Positions 7,447-15,263 of a stretch of 48,329 nt of DNA are shown one piece after another. The DNA is from Flavobacteriia bacterium (lineage in GTDB: Bacteria > Bacteroidota > Bacteroidia > Flavobacteriales_D > Crocinitomicaceae), in NCBI GenBank assembly GCA_009924735.1, contig RFQZ01000020.1, positions 1 through 48,329 on the forward strand, in the 5' to 3' direction. Numbering within the stretch: position 1 is the stretch's first letter; each line of letters opens with the position of its first letter. Position numbers and translations under genes: made by a program. The notes under the pieces were generated by a model. The model saw only the letters and a program-made list of their open reading frames with translations. It was not told where the DNA came from and searched no databases.

Positions 7447-8736
7447 TTATTTTGTGACGGTTACCTTTTTAGTGATGAATTTGCCAAAACTACTTATTTT
7501 GAAAAAATAGATGCCATTTGACAAATCATTCACATTTATTGTAAACGGAAATTGGTTTACACCCTCATATGTTTTAACATTCGATCCAAATACGTCATAA
7601 ACGGTTACGTTAATGTCAACATTCTTCTTGCAACCAATTGTTACTTCACCAGAACTTGGATTTGGGTAAACCTCAAATCCTAATTGCAAATTGGCTTCAT
7701 TAACCGAAGACGGATCCGCACAACCCATTGATGTTAAAAGACCACTTCTTTCCAAACTTAAAGCAGCCCACATTCTATCTGCTTGGTCAAAGGTGAACAT
7801 ATTCATGCAATAATCATCCACATAATCCATGTAGTTCATATACATTTCACCATCAGGACCAGATCCGCATAAGTTGTTAGGTCTATGAGGGAAAGATGGG
7901 CAACCATAATTTTCGCCTTCAGCAATTTCGGTGTCATTAACAAAATCATCCCCACACTGAGCGTCTCCCCAAATGTGTCTTAAATTAAGCCAATGTCCTA
8001 CTTCATGTGTGGCTGTTCTCCCCAAATCATTTGCACTGAATCCTCCTGTTCCTGCAGTTCCTATGTTACCAAAAGCTTCGTATCGAATTACCACCCCATC
8101 TTCATTAGGAGTGGTAGCTAAATCTGAAGGGAAAGTAGCATACCCTAAGGTCCCATTTGATGCATCTAAATTACAAACCCAAATGTTTAAATATTCTGTC
8201 GGATCCCAATTATCACTGCCCCCGGACGCTGTATACTTCTCATCATGGGTGGTTCCATCAAACGCTGTCACATTTGTAAATGTCCTAACAATTCCATTGG
8301 TTGGATTCCCATTTGGATCATAGCTTGCTAAACAAAATTCAATTTCAGAATCTACAGTGTAAGCCCAAAAAGGGTGGGAAGGATCTAAGGAATCTGCATT
8401 GAGCAATCTAAAATCTTCATTTAAGATATCAATCTGAGATTGAATTTGAGCCGTTGAGATATTCTCTATTGGATCGTTCCAAAGAACATGAACCACCACG
8501 GGAATATAAACTGAAGCTAAGCTTTTAGCATTTCCTTTCTTTTTCAAAGCGTTTGGATGATTAGCAATCCAATGTTGCGTCGCGGCCTCCATTTGGTTCA
8601 TTCGATCTTGAACCAAAGGATCATTTAATACCCTTTTGTTGAAATTGGACATTGTTGCACACTTTTCAGAGGGAGCCTGAGCAAAGGAGCTTAACATTAC
8701 AATGATGAATAGAAACGAGGTAATTATTTTTTTCAT
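7447..8736 (-). CDS. Secreted M43 family zinc metalloprotease with T9SS sorting domain
   Basis: 429 residues. Signal peptide at 1-20 (MKKIITSFLFIIVMLSSFAQ). The catalytic domain carries the extended zinc motif HEVGHWLNLRH (244-254) and the Met-turn MNYMDY (300-305), typical of pappalysin/cytophagalysin-like M43 proteases. Cysteine-rich stretches around the active site (CGDDF, YGCPSF, NNLCGSG) match the family. The C-terminus, from FEVYPNPSSGE (about 354) to the end (GIYFFKISSFGKFITKKVTVTK in outline), is a type A T9SS sorting domain, so the enzyme should be exported through the type IX system and released or anchored at the surface. The substrate is unknown; extracellular protein degradation is likely. 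It is transcribed alone or with its upstream lipoprotein neighbour, 36 bases away. Confidence 0.93.
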   Translation of the reverse strand: MKKIITSFLFIIVMLSSFAQAPSEKCATMSNFNKRVLNDPLVQDRMNQMEAATQHWIANHPNALKKKGNAKSLASVYIPVVVHVLWNDPIENISTAQIQSQIDILNEDFRLLNADSLDPSHPFWAYTVDSEIEFCLASYDPNGNPTNGIVRTFTNVTAFDGTTHDEKYTASGGSDNWDPTEYLNIWVCNLDASNGTLGYATFPSDLATTPNEDGVVIRYEAFGNIGTAGTGGFSANDLGRTATHEVGHWLNLRHIWGDAQCGDDFVNDTEIAEGENYGCPSFPHRPNNLCGSGPDGEMYMNYMDYVDDYCMNMFTFDQADRMWAALSLERSGLLTSMGCADPSSVNEANLQLGFEVYPNPSSGEVTIGCKKNVDINVTVYDVFGSNVKTYEGVNQFPFTINVNDLSNGIYFFKISSFGKFITKKVTVTK

Positions 8737-8772
8737 TTTTGATTAGTTAAATTAATATGAGTCGATAATAAG

Positions 8773-9201
8773 TTATAAAATTTGGTAAGTTGTACATGAC
8801 CCTGCGTTCATGGTGATATTTTGGTTGTACCATTCGTAATTGTTTTCATCCAAAACCTTAACATTGACGGTTTTAGTAGTTGAATTTCCAAAATCAATGG
8901 TTTTATTCAATTGACCATTTGAAGCGCAATCTGGAGCTGTAGCAATATACTCCGAGGTAGCGAAAGAACCTAGGTAGGCACCATCAACATAAATTTTAAG
9001 CACTGCGGAACCACCCCAAGTTTGTGTAGAGGCGTAATTTTGCCAAAATATGAGCTTTTCTGAATACGTACAGCTACCGTCATTTGTTTTCGCCTTTGAC
9101 GAATAATTGTCTGCCTTAAGGTCCGTACATCCTGCCTTTTTGCAAGAATTGAATGTTGCTAGGATTAGACCAAGGCCAATAAATAAAATGAATTTTTTCA
9201 T
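8773..9201 (-). CDS. Lipoprotein with one CTD-x-NY-DGSC repeat
   Basis: 142 residues from the ATG at 9201, chosen because it begins a lipoprotein signal peptide (MKKFILFIGLGLILATFNSC, Cys20). A longer frame to 9375 has no signal sequence at its start and is rejected. Right after the anchor comes GCTDLKADNYSSKAKTNDGSC, split here as GCTDLKADNY and KTNDGSC. This is a calcium-loop-like repeat common in Bacteroidota surface proteins. The remainder is predicted beta sandwich (AVLKIYVDGAYLGSF, TVNVKVLDENNYEWYNQNITM) with a C-terminal Cys (GSCTTYQIL). It is probably an outer-membrane lipoprotein; function unknown. Confidence 0.75.
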   Translation of the reverse strand: MKKFILFIGLGLILATFNSCKKAGCTDLKADNYSSKAKTNDGSCTYSEKLIFWQNYASTQTWGGSAVLKIYVDGAYLGSFATSEYIATAPDCASNGQLNKTIDFGNSTTKTVNVKVLDENNYEWYNQNITMNAGSCTTYQIL

Positions 9202-9449
9202 AAACTTGTTTTTAATTTTTGGGTAAAAATAATAATAAAAATTAAATACGACATAAATGTCTTGTGAAAATATCGTAAATTGTAAAAAAAAAATAGAATG
9301 GGCGTTCCACTCAGTGTTCTTCCAGTGAAAAGGTTCCTCCAAGGGAAGGGTTTCAACCATGAATTTTCCACACAACTGAAAGTTCTTTGCGCAATAGGCA
9401 ACAAATCAGATTTAAAAGACAATAATGTCGCTAAACTATTTTTTATTAT

Positions 9450-9465
9450 AGTCCATTTTTGGACT
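9450..9465. promoter_or_regulatory. Perfect inverted repeat just before an XRE gene, possible operator
   Basis: AGTCCA-TTTT-TGGACT, a 6-bp perfect inverted repeat, ends two bases before the GTG start of the small XRE regulator at 9467. Autoregulation by binding a palindrome at the own start is common for such regulators. The site could also form an RNA hairpin that limits translation. No experimental support is visible. Confidence 0.35.
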
Positions 9466-9466
9466 C

Positions 9467-9700
9467 GTGGATAAGCATGAACATCTGTTGTTTTACATTG
9501 GTCAGAAAATTAAAGCCAAAAGAACTTCCAAGAAAATGACCCAATTGGAACTTGCCTGTTTGGTTAATTGTGAAATAAAATCAATTCAGCGGGTAGAAAA
9601 AGGGACCATGAGCATGAACATAAGGTTATTTATGGCCTTGTGTGAAGTCCTCGAGATAGCGCCTGAAGAATTATTAAAATCATTCGATCTTAAAGACTAA
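9467..9700 (+). CDS. Small XRE-family helix-turn-helix regulator
   Basis: 77 residues, almost entirely one HTH_3 domain: IGQKIKAKRTSKKMTQLELA (helices 1-2), CEIKSIQRVEKGTMSMNIRL (recognition region) and FMALCEVLEIAPEELL (helices 4-5). The start is GTG at 9467; the only in-frame upstream codons before a TAG are not start codons, and no ATG precedes the domain. It is divergent from the lipoprotein gene at 9201 and followed by a G-rich repeat. A lone small XRE protein may repress its own promoter or a neighbour. Nothing nearby looks like a toxin gene. Confidence 0.85.
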   Translation: MDKHEHLLFYIGQKIKAKRTSKKMTQLELACLVNCEIKSIQRVEKGTMSMNIRLFMALCEVLEIAPEELLKSFDLKD

Positions 9701-9727
9701 TAACCTCTTTTTGTATCCTGCGCTGTC

Positions 9728-9750
9728 ACTCAGGGACAGAGGGACAGGGA
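9728..9750. repeat. G-rich AGGGAC-type intergenic repeat, copy 2
   Basis: ACTCAGGGACAG followed by AGGGACAGGGA. The first 12 bases equal the copy at 6144-6155. It lies between the XRE gene and the next promoter. Confidence 0.5.
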
Positions 9751-9775
9751 AAAATCTATTTTTAAATACTAAATG

Positions 9776-9784
9776 TAACTTTAG
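9776..9784 (+). promoter_or_regulatory. Candidate -7 element TAACTTTAG
   Basis: TAACTTTAG lies 32 bases before the start of the gene at 9817 and is close to the Bacteroidota -7 consensus TAnnTTTG. The same nine bases occur upstream of two other genes in this window (minus strand, 16321-16329 and 19453-19461). No clear -33 TTTG was identified. Confidence 0.4.
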
Positions 9785-9816
9785 CACGTTACGAGTCCCT
9801 AAACAAAAAAAAAACA

Positions 9817-10713
9817 ATGAAAAAAACACTTATTATTCTAGGATTACTTGGGGTATCCTTCACAAGTTTAAGCCAAATCAAAGTTACGCAAGTACATTTA
9901 TCAAGCGGAGCCTACCGACAATTTGGTTTCACTCCGTCAAACATTACTGACTTTGCTCCTTTGGCGCCCGGATCGTCAATTTTAACGAAGGATTTCAGTA
10001 ACTATCAGGGTGAAATGGGATACTATAACCTTAGCTATCCGTTCAGCATGGGTATGCAAAACATCTCAACGTTCCAGTCCCTTCAGGTGGGATTATCGCT
10101 ACCTAAATGCAAAGGGACCTTGCGTTTAGGAATATCCAATTTCTCCAATCAATTGATGAGTGCTTATGGTTCTTATTATGAATCACATGTGGTGGACACC
10201 TTAATTTCATCACAAAATGGAAGCATGACCTTTGTAGATTCAACCCTGAGCAGAAATGTATATGGAAATTACAGTAACCAACAAATTCGCTTAGAAGTAG
10301 CCTATGTTTGGGAGATGAATGCAGGCGAACGATGGGCATTCTCTGCAGGGGCAGGAATGTCTTTTGGATTATCTTACCTATCAAAAACCACCTTGCATTT
10401 TACCGAGTACACGAACAGTTATCAAGGGTATGGCTCGTATACTGGTAACCAAACAGACACGCATGAAAGTGAAACCTATAAGAATCCTATGAATTGGGGA
10501 GCAAATATTTATGTGCCGCTGGGTATAAATTTCCGCCTAGGGACCAAACGTGCGTTTTGGAAACCATGGATGATTTATTCTGAACTACGTCCTCAATTGT
10601 CGTTTAACTCAATACCTAAGGTGGGTGTTAAATTTAGTCCAGGAATAGGTTCTACCAGTGGAATTCGATACAACATCCCAACCATTACGAGAAAAGCGCA
10701 CGCAGATTTTTAA
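9817..10713 (+). CDS. Putative outer membrane beta-barrel protein
   Basis: 298 residues with a signal peptide (MKKTLIILGLLGVSFTSLSQ). The mature part is made of alternating polar and hydrophobic stretches rich in Gly, Tyr and Ser (MGYYNLSYPFSMGM, LQVGLSLPKCKGTLRLGI, IRLEVAYVWEMN, WAFSAGAGMSFGLSYL, WGANIYVPLGINFRLGT, WMIYSELRPQLSFN), the usual look of an outer-membrane barrel strand series. The C-terminus (KAHADF) ends in Phe, which fits barrel assembly. There is no TonB box or plug domain and no T9SS signal. I cannot name the family. It is a single-gene unit with a candidate promoter upstream and a strong terminator downstream. Confidence 0.65.
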   Translation: MKKTLIILGLLGVSFTSLSQIKVTQVHLSSGAYRQFGFTPSNITDFAPLAPGSSILTKDFSNYQGEMGYYNLSYPFSMGMQNISTFQSLQVGLSLPKCKGTLRLGISNFSNQLMSAYGSYYESHVVDTLISSQNGSMTFVDSTLSRNVYGNYSNQQIRLEVAYVWEMNAGERWAFSAGAGMSFGLSYLSKTTLHFTEYTNSYQGYGSYTGNQTDTHESETYKNPMNWGANIYVPLGINFRLGTKRAFWKPWMIYSELRPQLSFNSIPKVGVKFSPGIGSTSGIRYNIPTITRKAHADF

Positions 10714-10782
10714 ACTATGTTTATAAAGATTGTGTTCCAGCAGTTGTAATTCACTGAACACGTTTTATATTTTTTCAAAGAG

Positions 10783-10826
10783 AAGGAAAAGTAATCCGTT
10801 TGTAACGGTGCTTTTCCTTTTTTTTA
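10783..10826 (+). terminator. Intrinsic terminator after the 9817-10713 gene
   Basis: AAGGAAAAG (10783-10791) pairs with CTTTTCCTT (10811-10819), with an inner CCGTT/AACGG stem. A run of T follows through 10826. Confidence 0.85.
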
Positions 10827-10898
10827 TCTCCACAGCACGATAACTTCCCTAGGGTGGGGAGAGGTACGGAAGCTAGTTTCGCAAGCTGTTTTCTACCG

Positions 10899-11918
10899 TT
10901 ATTCAACAATGTAACGCATCAAAACGTAGGTACCTGAGGAGGATTGAACGATGATTTTTAGGTCGCCAGAAACCATTGGCGTGTAGCGCTCAATGTAATT
11001 CCCGTTGTTTCGCTTGAGCGGTTTCCAAATTTGGTTTTCATCAAGTAAGAAGAATTTTAAATCGGGTTCGTTGCATTCGATTTCAAATTCAATCAGTTTT
11101 CCAATGGTTAAGGTGCGTTCTTTCGGTGCTTTCCGTATGCTGTATTCTCCGTCCACAGGAAACAAAATAGGTAAAATGATGGGTTTCTTGGTCTTTAATT
11201 TTGCCAAGATTTCCTCTGCAGTGAGAAACCCTTGTCGAAGATAATCTGGAGATACATCTGGTAAACTTTCGAAATCTTCCAAGGTTATTTTTTGGGTGGT
11301 AAAGAGCTCCATCGGATTTTCTGGGTAATGGGTGAAAACGGCCTGCTCCGGCGAAACATTAAACCAATGATCATTGAATTCTTTGATGGATTTTAGCCGT
11401 CCCTTCTTGTCTTTTACTCCGCCTCCTTCTCCCCAAGTCGCATCGAAGATCCGCCAAGCGTTGTCAATTTTTACCGCGTTCCAAACATGGTTTGATTCAC
11501 TGAAATGATCTCCCTCCTCATAGTTATTTCCCTTTGCATAACCTACGATTGAGATGGCTTCGATGCCCGTGTTTTTTGCAATGGCTTCGAATAAATCAGC
11601 ATACCCAGCACACACAGCCACCCTTGATTTTAGTACCCCCTCCGCAGAATTGTCTCCGAAATTATGTGAATTGTACCCCTTGTCGTTGTAGGAAATGTTA
11701 TCCGTTAACCAGACATAAACCCCTCGTGCTTTCTCGAGGTCGGTTTTTGCACTTCGGTTAATGTAGGCCGCAATGCTCTGAATGCTGTTCTCTTCATGGT
11801 CTGGACAATTTCGAATGTAGGCATCGAATTCGTTGAAGGGTTTGTTTTCATTCGTTTTTAGGGGTTCAGCTGCCATGTAAATGTTGGCAAAAAGGAGGCA
11901 AAAAAAGAAGGTTCTCAT
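10899..11918 (-). CDS. Secreted transglutaminase-like domain protein
   Basis: 339 residues from the ATG at 11918, which begins a signal peptide (MRTFFFCLLFANIYMAAEP). The frame extends upstream to 11984, but that part is basic with no signal, so I prefer the inner start. The transglutaminase core is complete: catalytic Cys in SRVAVCAGYADLF, His in SNHVWNAVKI, Asp in WRIFDATWGEG. The helix before it (EKARGVYVWLTDNISYN) is typical of the CYK3/COG5279-like group. The C-terminal part (about 210-339) is a beta-rich domain. It should act in the periplasm or outside the cell as a protease or amide-bond transferase; the substrate is unknown. It is convergent with the barrel gene, separated by a terminator. 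Confidence 0.82.
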   Translation of the reverse strand: MRTFFFCLLFANIYMAAEPLKTNENKPFNEFDAYIRNCPDHEENSIQSIAAYINRSAKTDLEKARGVYVWLTDNISYNDKGYNSHNFGDNSAEGVLKSRVAVCAGYADLFEAIAKNTGIEAISIVGYAKGNNYEEGDHFSESNHVWNAVKIDNAWRIFDATWGEGGGVKDKKGRLKSIKEFNDHWFNVSPEQAVFTHYPENPMELFTTQKITLEDFESLPDVSPDYLRQGFLTAEEILAKLKTKKPIILPILFPVDGEYSIRKAPKERTLTIGKLIEFEIECNEPDLKFFLLDENQIWKPLKRNNGNYIERYTPMVSGDLKIIVQSSSGTYVLMRYIVE

Positions 11919-12045
11919 AGGCGGTTTGTTTAGGAGTACAATGCTCGTTTCGGTTTTGGTAACAGTTTTTTTTCTGCGCGCCAACCCCTACGTTTTCCGT
12001 AACCTTTGAAGCGGTTTGCATTCACCTTACAACTAAACTTACCCT

Positions 12046-12780
12046 ATGAAAAAAAATCTTTTTAATTGTTTGTGTTTTTTTCTGCCGATGTTTTGTGTGC
12101 CCGTCACGGCCCAAACCGTCGTTGATATTGAGACCAACGTCTATGCCTGCGTAGCGCTCGACAATACCCTTTGGATGGCTGAAAACCTTAGGGTGAAAAC
12201 CTTTCGAAATGGAGATTTAATGTTCCAAGCACAAAGTGCGGACGATTGGATTCGAGCCAGTGAGAACAAAGAACCGGCATGGTGTTATTATGAAGATGAA
12301 AATGGCATGGATGTGAATACAATCCTCTACAATTGGTACGCAGTTACCGATGCCAGAGGCATTGCCCCCTTGGGTTGCCATGTTCCCGATGTTGCAGAAT
12401 TTGCAAGCTTGGTTAAAAGCGCGGGTGGCATCTTTTCCGCGGATGAATTTCTTATGTCTGACAACGGGTGGGAGGGTGATACAAAAGACCGTTCTACGGA
12501 GGCGAGTGGGTTTGATGCCTATCCCGTAGGAAGCCGATACGCTGCATTGGGTGCCTCCTTTTATTGGAACGATGGCAAAAGTTTTGGGAAGTACACAAAT
12601 TTTTGGACAACGAATTCTTTGAACAACAAAAGAAAAAGCCAGCACGCGCATCGAATCGGGTTGAGTTTTGACAGGGACCACGTCATAAATGATTTTGAGT
12701 TGAACCGTTTTACTGAACACGAGCTAAACCTCAAGGGAAATGGATATGCGGTTCGTTGCGTGGTAGACAAACCACAATAG
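12046..12780 (+). CDS. FISUMP (TIGR02145) domain secreted protein
   Basis: 244 residues with a signal peptide (MKKNLFNCLCFFLPMFCVPVTAQ). The body follows the Fibrobacter succinogenes major paralogous domain: WMAENLRVKTFRNGD, PAWCYYEDENG, LYNWYAVTDARGIAPLGCHVP (in part), a GGIF stretch, SGFDAYPVGSRY, a WTTNSLN segment and the terminal YAVRCVVDK. The domain is a C-type-lectin-like fold found in surface proteins of Bacteroidota and Fibrobacterota; function is generally unknown. It has no T9SS tail or lipobox, so it may be periplasmic. It stands alone between the divergent transglutaminase gene and a convergent operon. Confidence 0.85.
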   Translation: MKKNLFNCLCFFLPMFCVPVTAQTVVDIETNVYACVALDNTLWMAENLRVKTFRNGDLMFQAQSADDWIRASENKEPAWCYYEDENGMDVNTILYNWYAVTDARGIAPLGCHVPDVAEFASLVKSAGGIFSADEFLMSDNGWEGDTKDRSTEASGFDAYPVGSRYAALGASFYWNDGKSFGKYTNFWTTNSLNNKRKSQHAHRIGLSFDRDHVINDFELNRFTEHELNLKGNGYAVRCVVDKPQ

Positions 12781-12922
12781 CAGAAAAAAACCTGCAAAAC
12801 GCAACGACTTCACTCCGTTTGGTTGAAATGCACTGCATTTACCCAATCAATTGTTATCCGTTTGAGCCCCAAAGTCAATGCAAGACGAACTGCCAGCTGA
12901 GGTAGTTTAACCCTTACCCAAT

Positions 12923-13528
12923 TTACTCTTTTCTAAAATACAATTTGCATCCGAAGGATTCGGTAAGGGGAACGCTTACGGGTTCGTTTTTTAACAAGGA
13001 TTCCACCGCGTCTTGAATGAATGAATGCGCCATTTCAGGGTGTTCTCCGTTGTCGTCCAATGCGCCTTGGTATTGTACCACCCAATTTTCTTGAACCTTC
13101 CAAATGACAAAAGCTTGTGGGTTATGCGTCGCGTGAAACATTTTTGCCACCGATTGTGTGTAATCGTACAAATAGGGAAAGGTATACTTCTCCTTTTTGG
13201 CTTTCTTTTGCATCAAAACGAATTTCTCCTCGTCATACACCAAGGTATCCATAGAATTGATGGTCAGCAATACCACATCTTTTTTTGCATACATTTCATG
13301 AAGTTGTTTCAAGCGTTCTGTGTAGAGTTTCGCGAAGGGACAATGGTTACAGGAAAATACGATGATAAATCCCTTGGCCTTCGGGTAATCGCGTAAGGAC
13401 ACCATTGAATGATCCACATTTAACAGAGAGAAATCCTCGATTTTATTTGAAAAAGTGGGCTGTGTAACTTGTGAAAACCCAATGAAATGGACAGAGAATA
13501 GGATAGCCACAAAAAGGGCGCGCATCAT
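12923..13528 (-). CDS. Secreted thioredoxin-fold (redoxin/AhpC-TSA) protein
   Basis: 201 residues. Signal peptide at 1-20 (MMRALFVAILFSVHFIGFSQ). The thioredoxin-like domain has VFSCNHCPFAKLY with a CxxC motif (Cys55, Cys58), then VVLLTINSMDT and a cis-Pro region THNPQAFVI. The CNHCP motif is that of the redoxin-like group annotated as peroxiredoxin- or TlpA-like. It should act in the periplasm, reducing disulphides or handling peroxide. The start codon overlaps the stop of the multicopper oxidase gene (ATGA), so the two are made together; one possible job is keeping cysteines or copper of that oxidase in the right state, which is inference. Confidence 0.85.
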   Translation of the reverse strand: MMRALFVAILFSVHFIGFSQVTQPTFSNKIEDFSLLNVDHSMVSLRDYPKAKGFIIVFSCNHCPFAKLYTERLKQLHEMYAKKDVVLLTINSMDTLVYDEEKFVLMQKKAKKEKYTFPYLYDYTQSVAKMFHATHNPQAFVIWKVQENWVVQYQGALDDNGEHPEMAHSFIQDAVESLLKNEPVSVPLTESFGCKLYFRKE

Positions 13529-15231
13529 TCCACAATAAATTTCCGTGTGGTTTCAACCTTTGTTTTCGGTTCTGTAAAAATCAGATAATAGACCCCAGAA
13601 GCAAGTCCTTCTAATGAAATCCCTTGCGTGATGTCCGGTTGTGGCAACATCCTAACTGTTTTGCCGACAGCATTTAGAATCTTTACATAATAAGGTTTAG
13701 GAAGTTCTTGGTTTGAATACAAGAAGATTTTTCCATGTGCGGGATTGGGTACTACGTTAAAATCCAAGGATTCTGCATTGTTCTCTTGTAATCCGCTTCC
13801 GTTATCGGTAACGACAAACTGTCCCATCATCCCCTCGTCCTCATGTAATGCAATGTGACAGTGGTACATAAACGGGTGTTGGCTGTCCGCATAGTCCTCA
13901 AATTTCGCGATGAATCTTACGGTTTCTTGTGCTTTTACCAATACCACATCTTTCCACCCTTGTTCATAGGCTGGGGGCGCAACGCCATTTCTCGTAAGAA
14001 TGTAAAATTCTACGTCGTGAATGTGGAAGGGGTGACCAAAGTTGGAGGTGCTTTTCAATTCCCATATTTCTGTGTTGTTCAAAGGCACCGTTTTGTTGAT
14101 CGTGTTGATGTTGAACAACGCATGACCGATAACAAACGCAGTGGGACCGGTTGTTCCCGCCACACCATTGCTGTCGGTAAGGGTGATGACGCGTGTGATG
14201 TTGGCACTTGCTTCCGCAGGGAATACATTGGTCGTTAAGGTCGCTGGAATGCTCGTGATTGGATTGGCCGTTTGACTTCCAACGTTTAAATGCAGAATTT
14301 TAAAGTCTGAATGTTGAAGGAAATTGGCAAAGGGACCATTGGGAAATTGATCTCCGCCTGGAATGTTCTGTGCCAAAGAAGCGTTGTAGGCCTTCATGTC
14401 GAAGTTTGTGCCAGATTGACCCGTACAGTTCACCAAAATCTCAATGCGTTCTCCTGCATTTAGAAGGTATCTCGTCAAAGGAACCGGACTGTTGAGCAAT
14501 CCTCCGTCAGAAGTGATGACCGAAAAGCTGCGGTTGTCGCTGAAACCAATGTTGTATGAACGCTCAATGGCACCATTAAGGATGCGAAGTCGCACAACTT
14601 GGGCAGGGATTGTGGTTTGTGGGCGTAAGGTTCCGTTCACCATCATGCTGTCACCGTAAGGTACGACGCTGAATTGGTTGGAAGCAGAAAAATCCCTGTC
14701 TGTTAGTACCAAGGGAATGTCGTCCACGCCATATTTTCTCGGCAAGGCAAGTGCTGATTCGATGGGGTCTCTAACGATGATCAATCCACCGATGCCTTTG
14801 GTCACTTGTTCCATGGTCATCTCGTGTAAGTGCGGGTGAAACCAGTACAACCCAGCGTTGTTGGTCACTTTCCAATAAGGTTGCCATAGCGTCCCTGGAG
14901 GGATGATTTGGTGAGGACCTCCATCCATAACCGCAGGAAGGTGCATGCCATGCCAATGTATGGTTGTAGAATCGTTGAGTTGGTTATTCACATTCATATG
15001 AACGGTATCCCCTTTTTGAAAAAACAAGGTAGGACCCCAAATTTTCCCATTGATTCCCCCTGTGATGGTTTGGTTTCCTGTGGGAACGATTTGCGCAAAA
15101 GTATCCCGAATGTTGAGGTTAAAAACCGTACCCGAAAGCGTATCCGGAATCCAAAGGTTCTGGTAGGCTTGGGAAAAAGAAGTTCCTTGGGCGACCCAAA
15201 GGACAAGACTAAGAAGGATGATTTTTTTCAT
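13525..15231 (-). CDS. Secreted multicopper oxidase with T9SS sorting domain
   Basis: 568 residues with signal peptide (MKKIILLSLVLWVAQGTSFS). Three cupredoxin domains carry all four copper motifs: HWHG (92-95), HPHLH (132-136), HPFHIH (400-405) and HCHIALHEDEGMM (457-469) with the type 1 Cys458, His463 and a Met axial ligand. This is the CotA/CueO/bilirubin-oxidase-like class, which couples oxidation of phenols, bilirubin or metal ions (Cu, Mn, Fe) to reduction of oxygen. The tail from FNVVPNPAHG (about 491) to RKFIVE is a type A T9SS sorting domain, so it should reach the cell surface. No Met-rich CueO-type insert was seen, so copper detoxification is not specially favoured. Confidence 0.94.
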   Translation of the reverse strand: MKKIILLSLVLWVAQGTSFSQAYQNLWIPDTLSGTVFNLNIRDTFAQIVPTGNQTITGGINGKIWGPTLFFQKGDTVHMNVNNQLNDSTTIHWHGMHLPAVMDGGPHQIIPPGTLWQPYWKVTNNAGLYWFHPHLHEMTMEQVTKGIGGLIIVRDPIESALALPRKYGVDDIPLVLTDRDFSASNQFSVVPYGDSMMVNGTLRPQTTIPAQVVRLRILNGAIERSYNIGFSDNRSFSVITSDGGLLNSPVPLTRYLLNAGERIEILVNCTGQSGTNFDMKAYNASLAQNIPGGDQFPNGPFANFLQHSDFKILHLNVGSQTANPITSIPATLTTNVFPAEASANITRVITLTDSNGVAGTTGPTAFVIGHALFNINTINKTVPLNNTEIWELKSTSNFGHPFHIHDVEFYILTRNGVAPPAYEQGWKDVVLVKAQETVRFIAKFEDYADSQHPFMYHCHIALHEDEGMMGQFVVTDNGSGLQENNAESLDFNVVPNPAHGKIFLYSNQELPKPYYVKILNAVGKTVRMLPQPDITQGISLEGLASGVYYLIFTEPKTKVETTRKFIVE

Positions 15232-15263
15232 GGAAAAATTTATAAGGCTTTTATGTGCAAAAT

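Noticed and set aside
9202-9466. Minus-strand frames 9198-9422 and the long leader of the lipoprotein gene
   Set aside because: No signal peptide or coding character; the region is better read as a promoter region between divergent genes.
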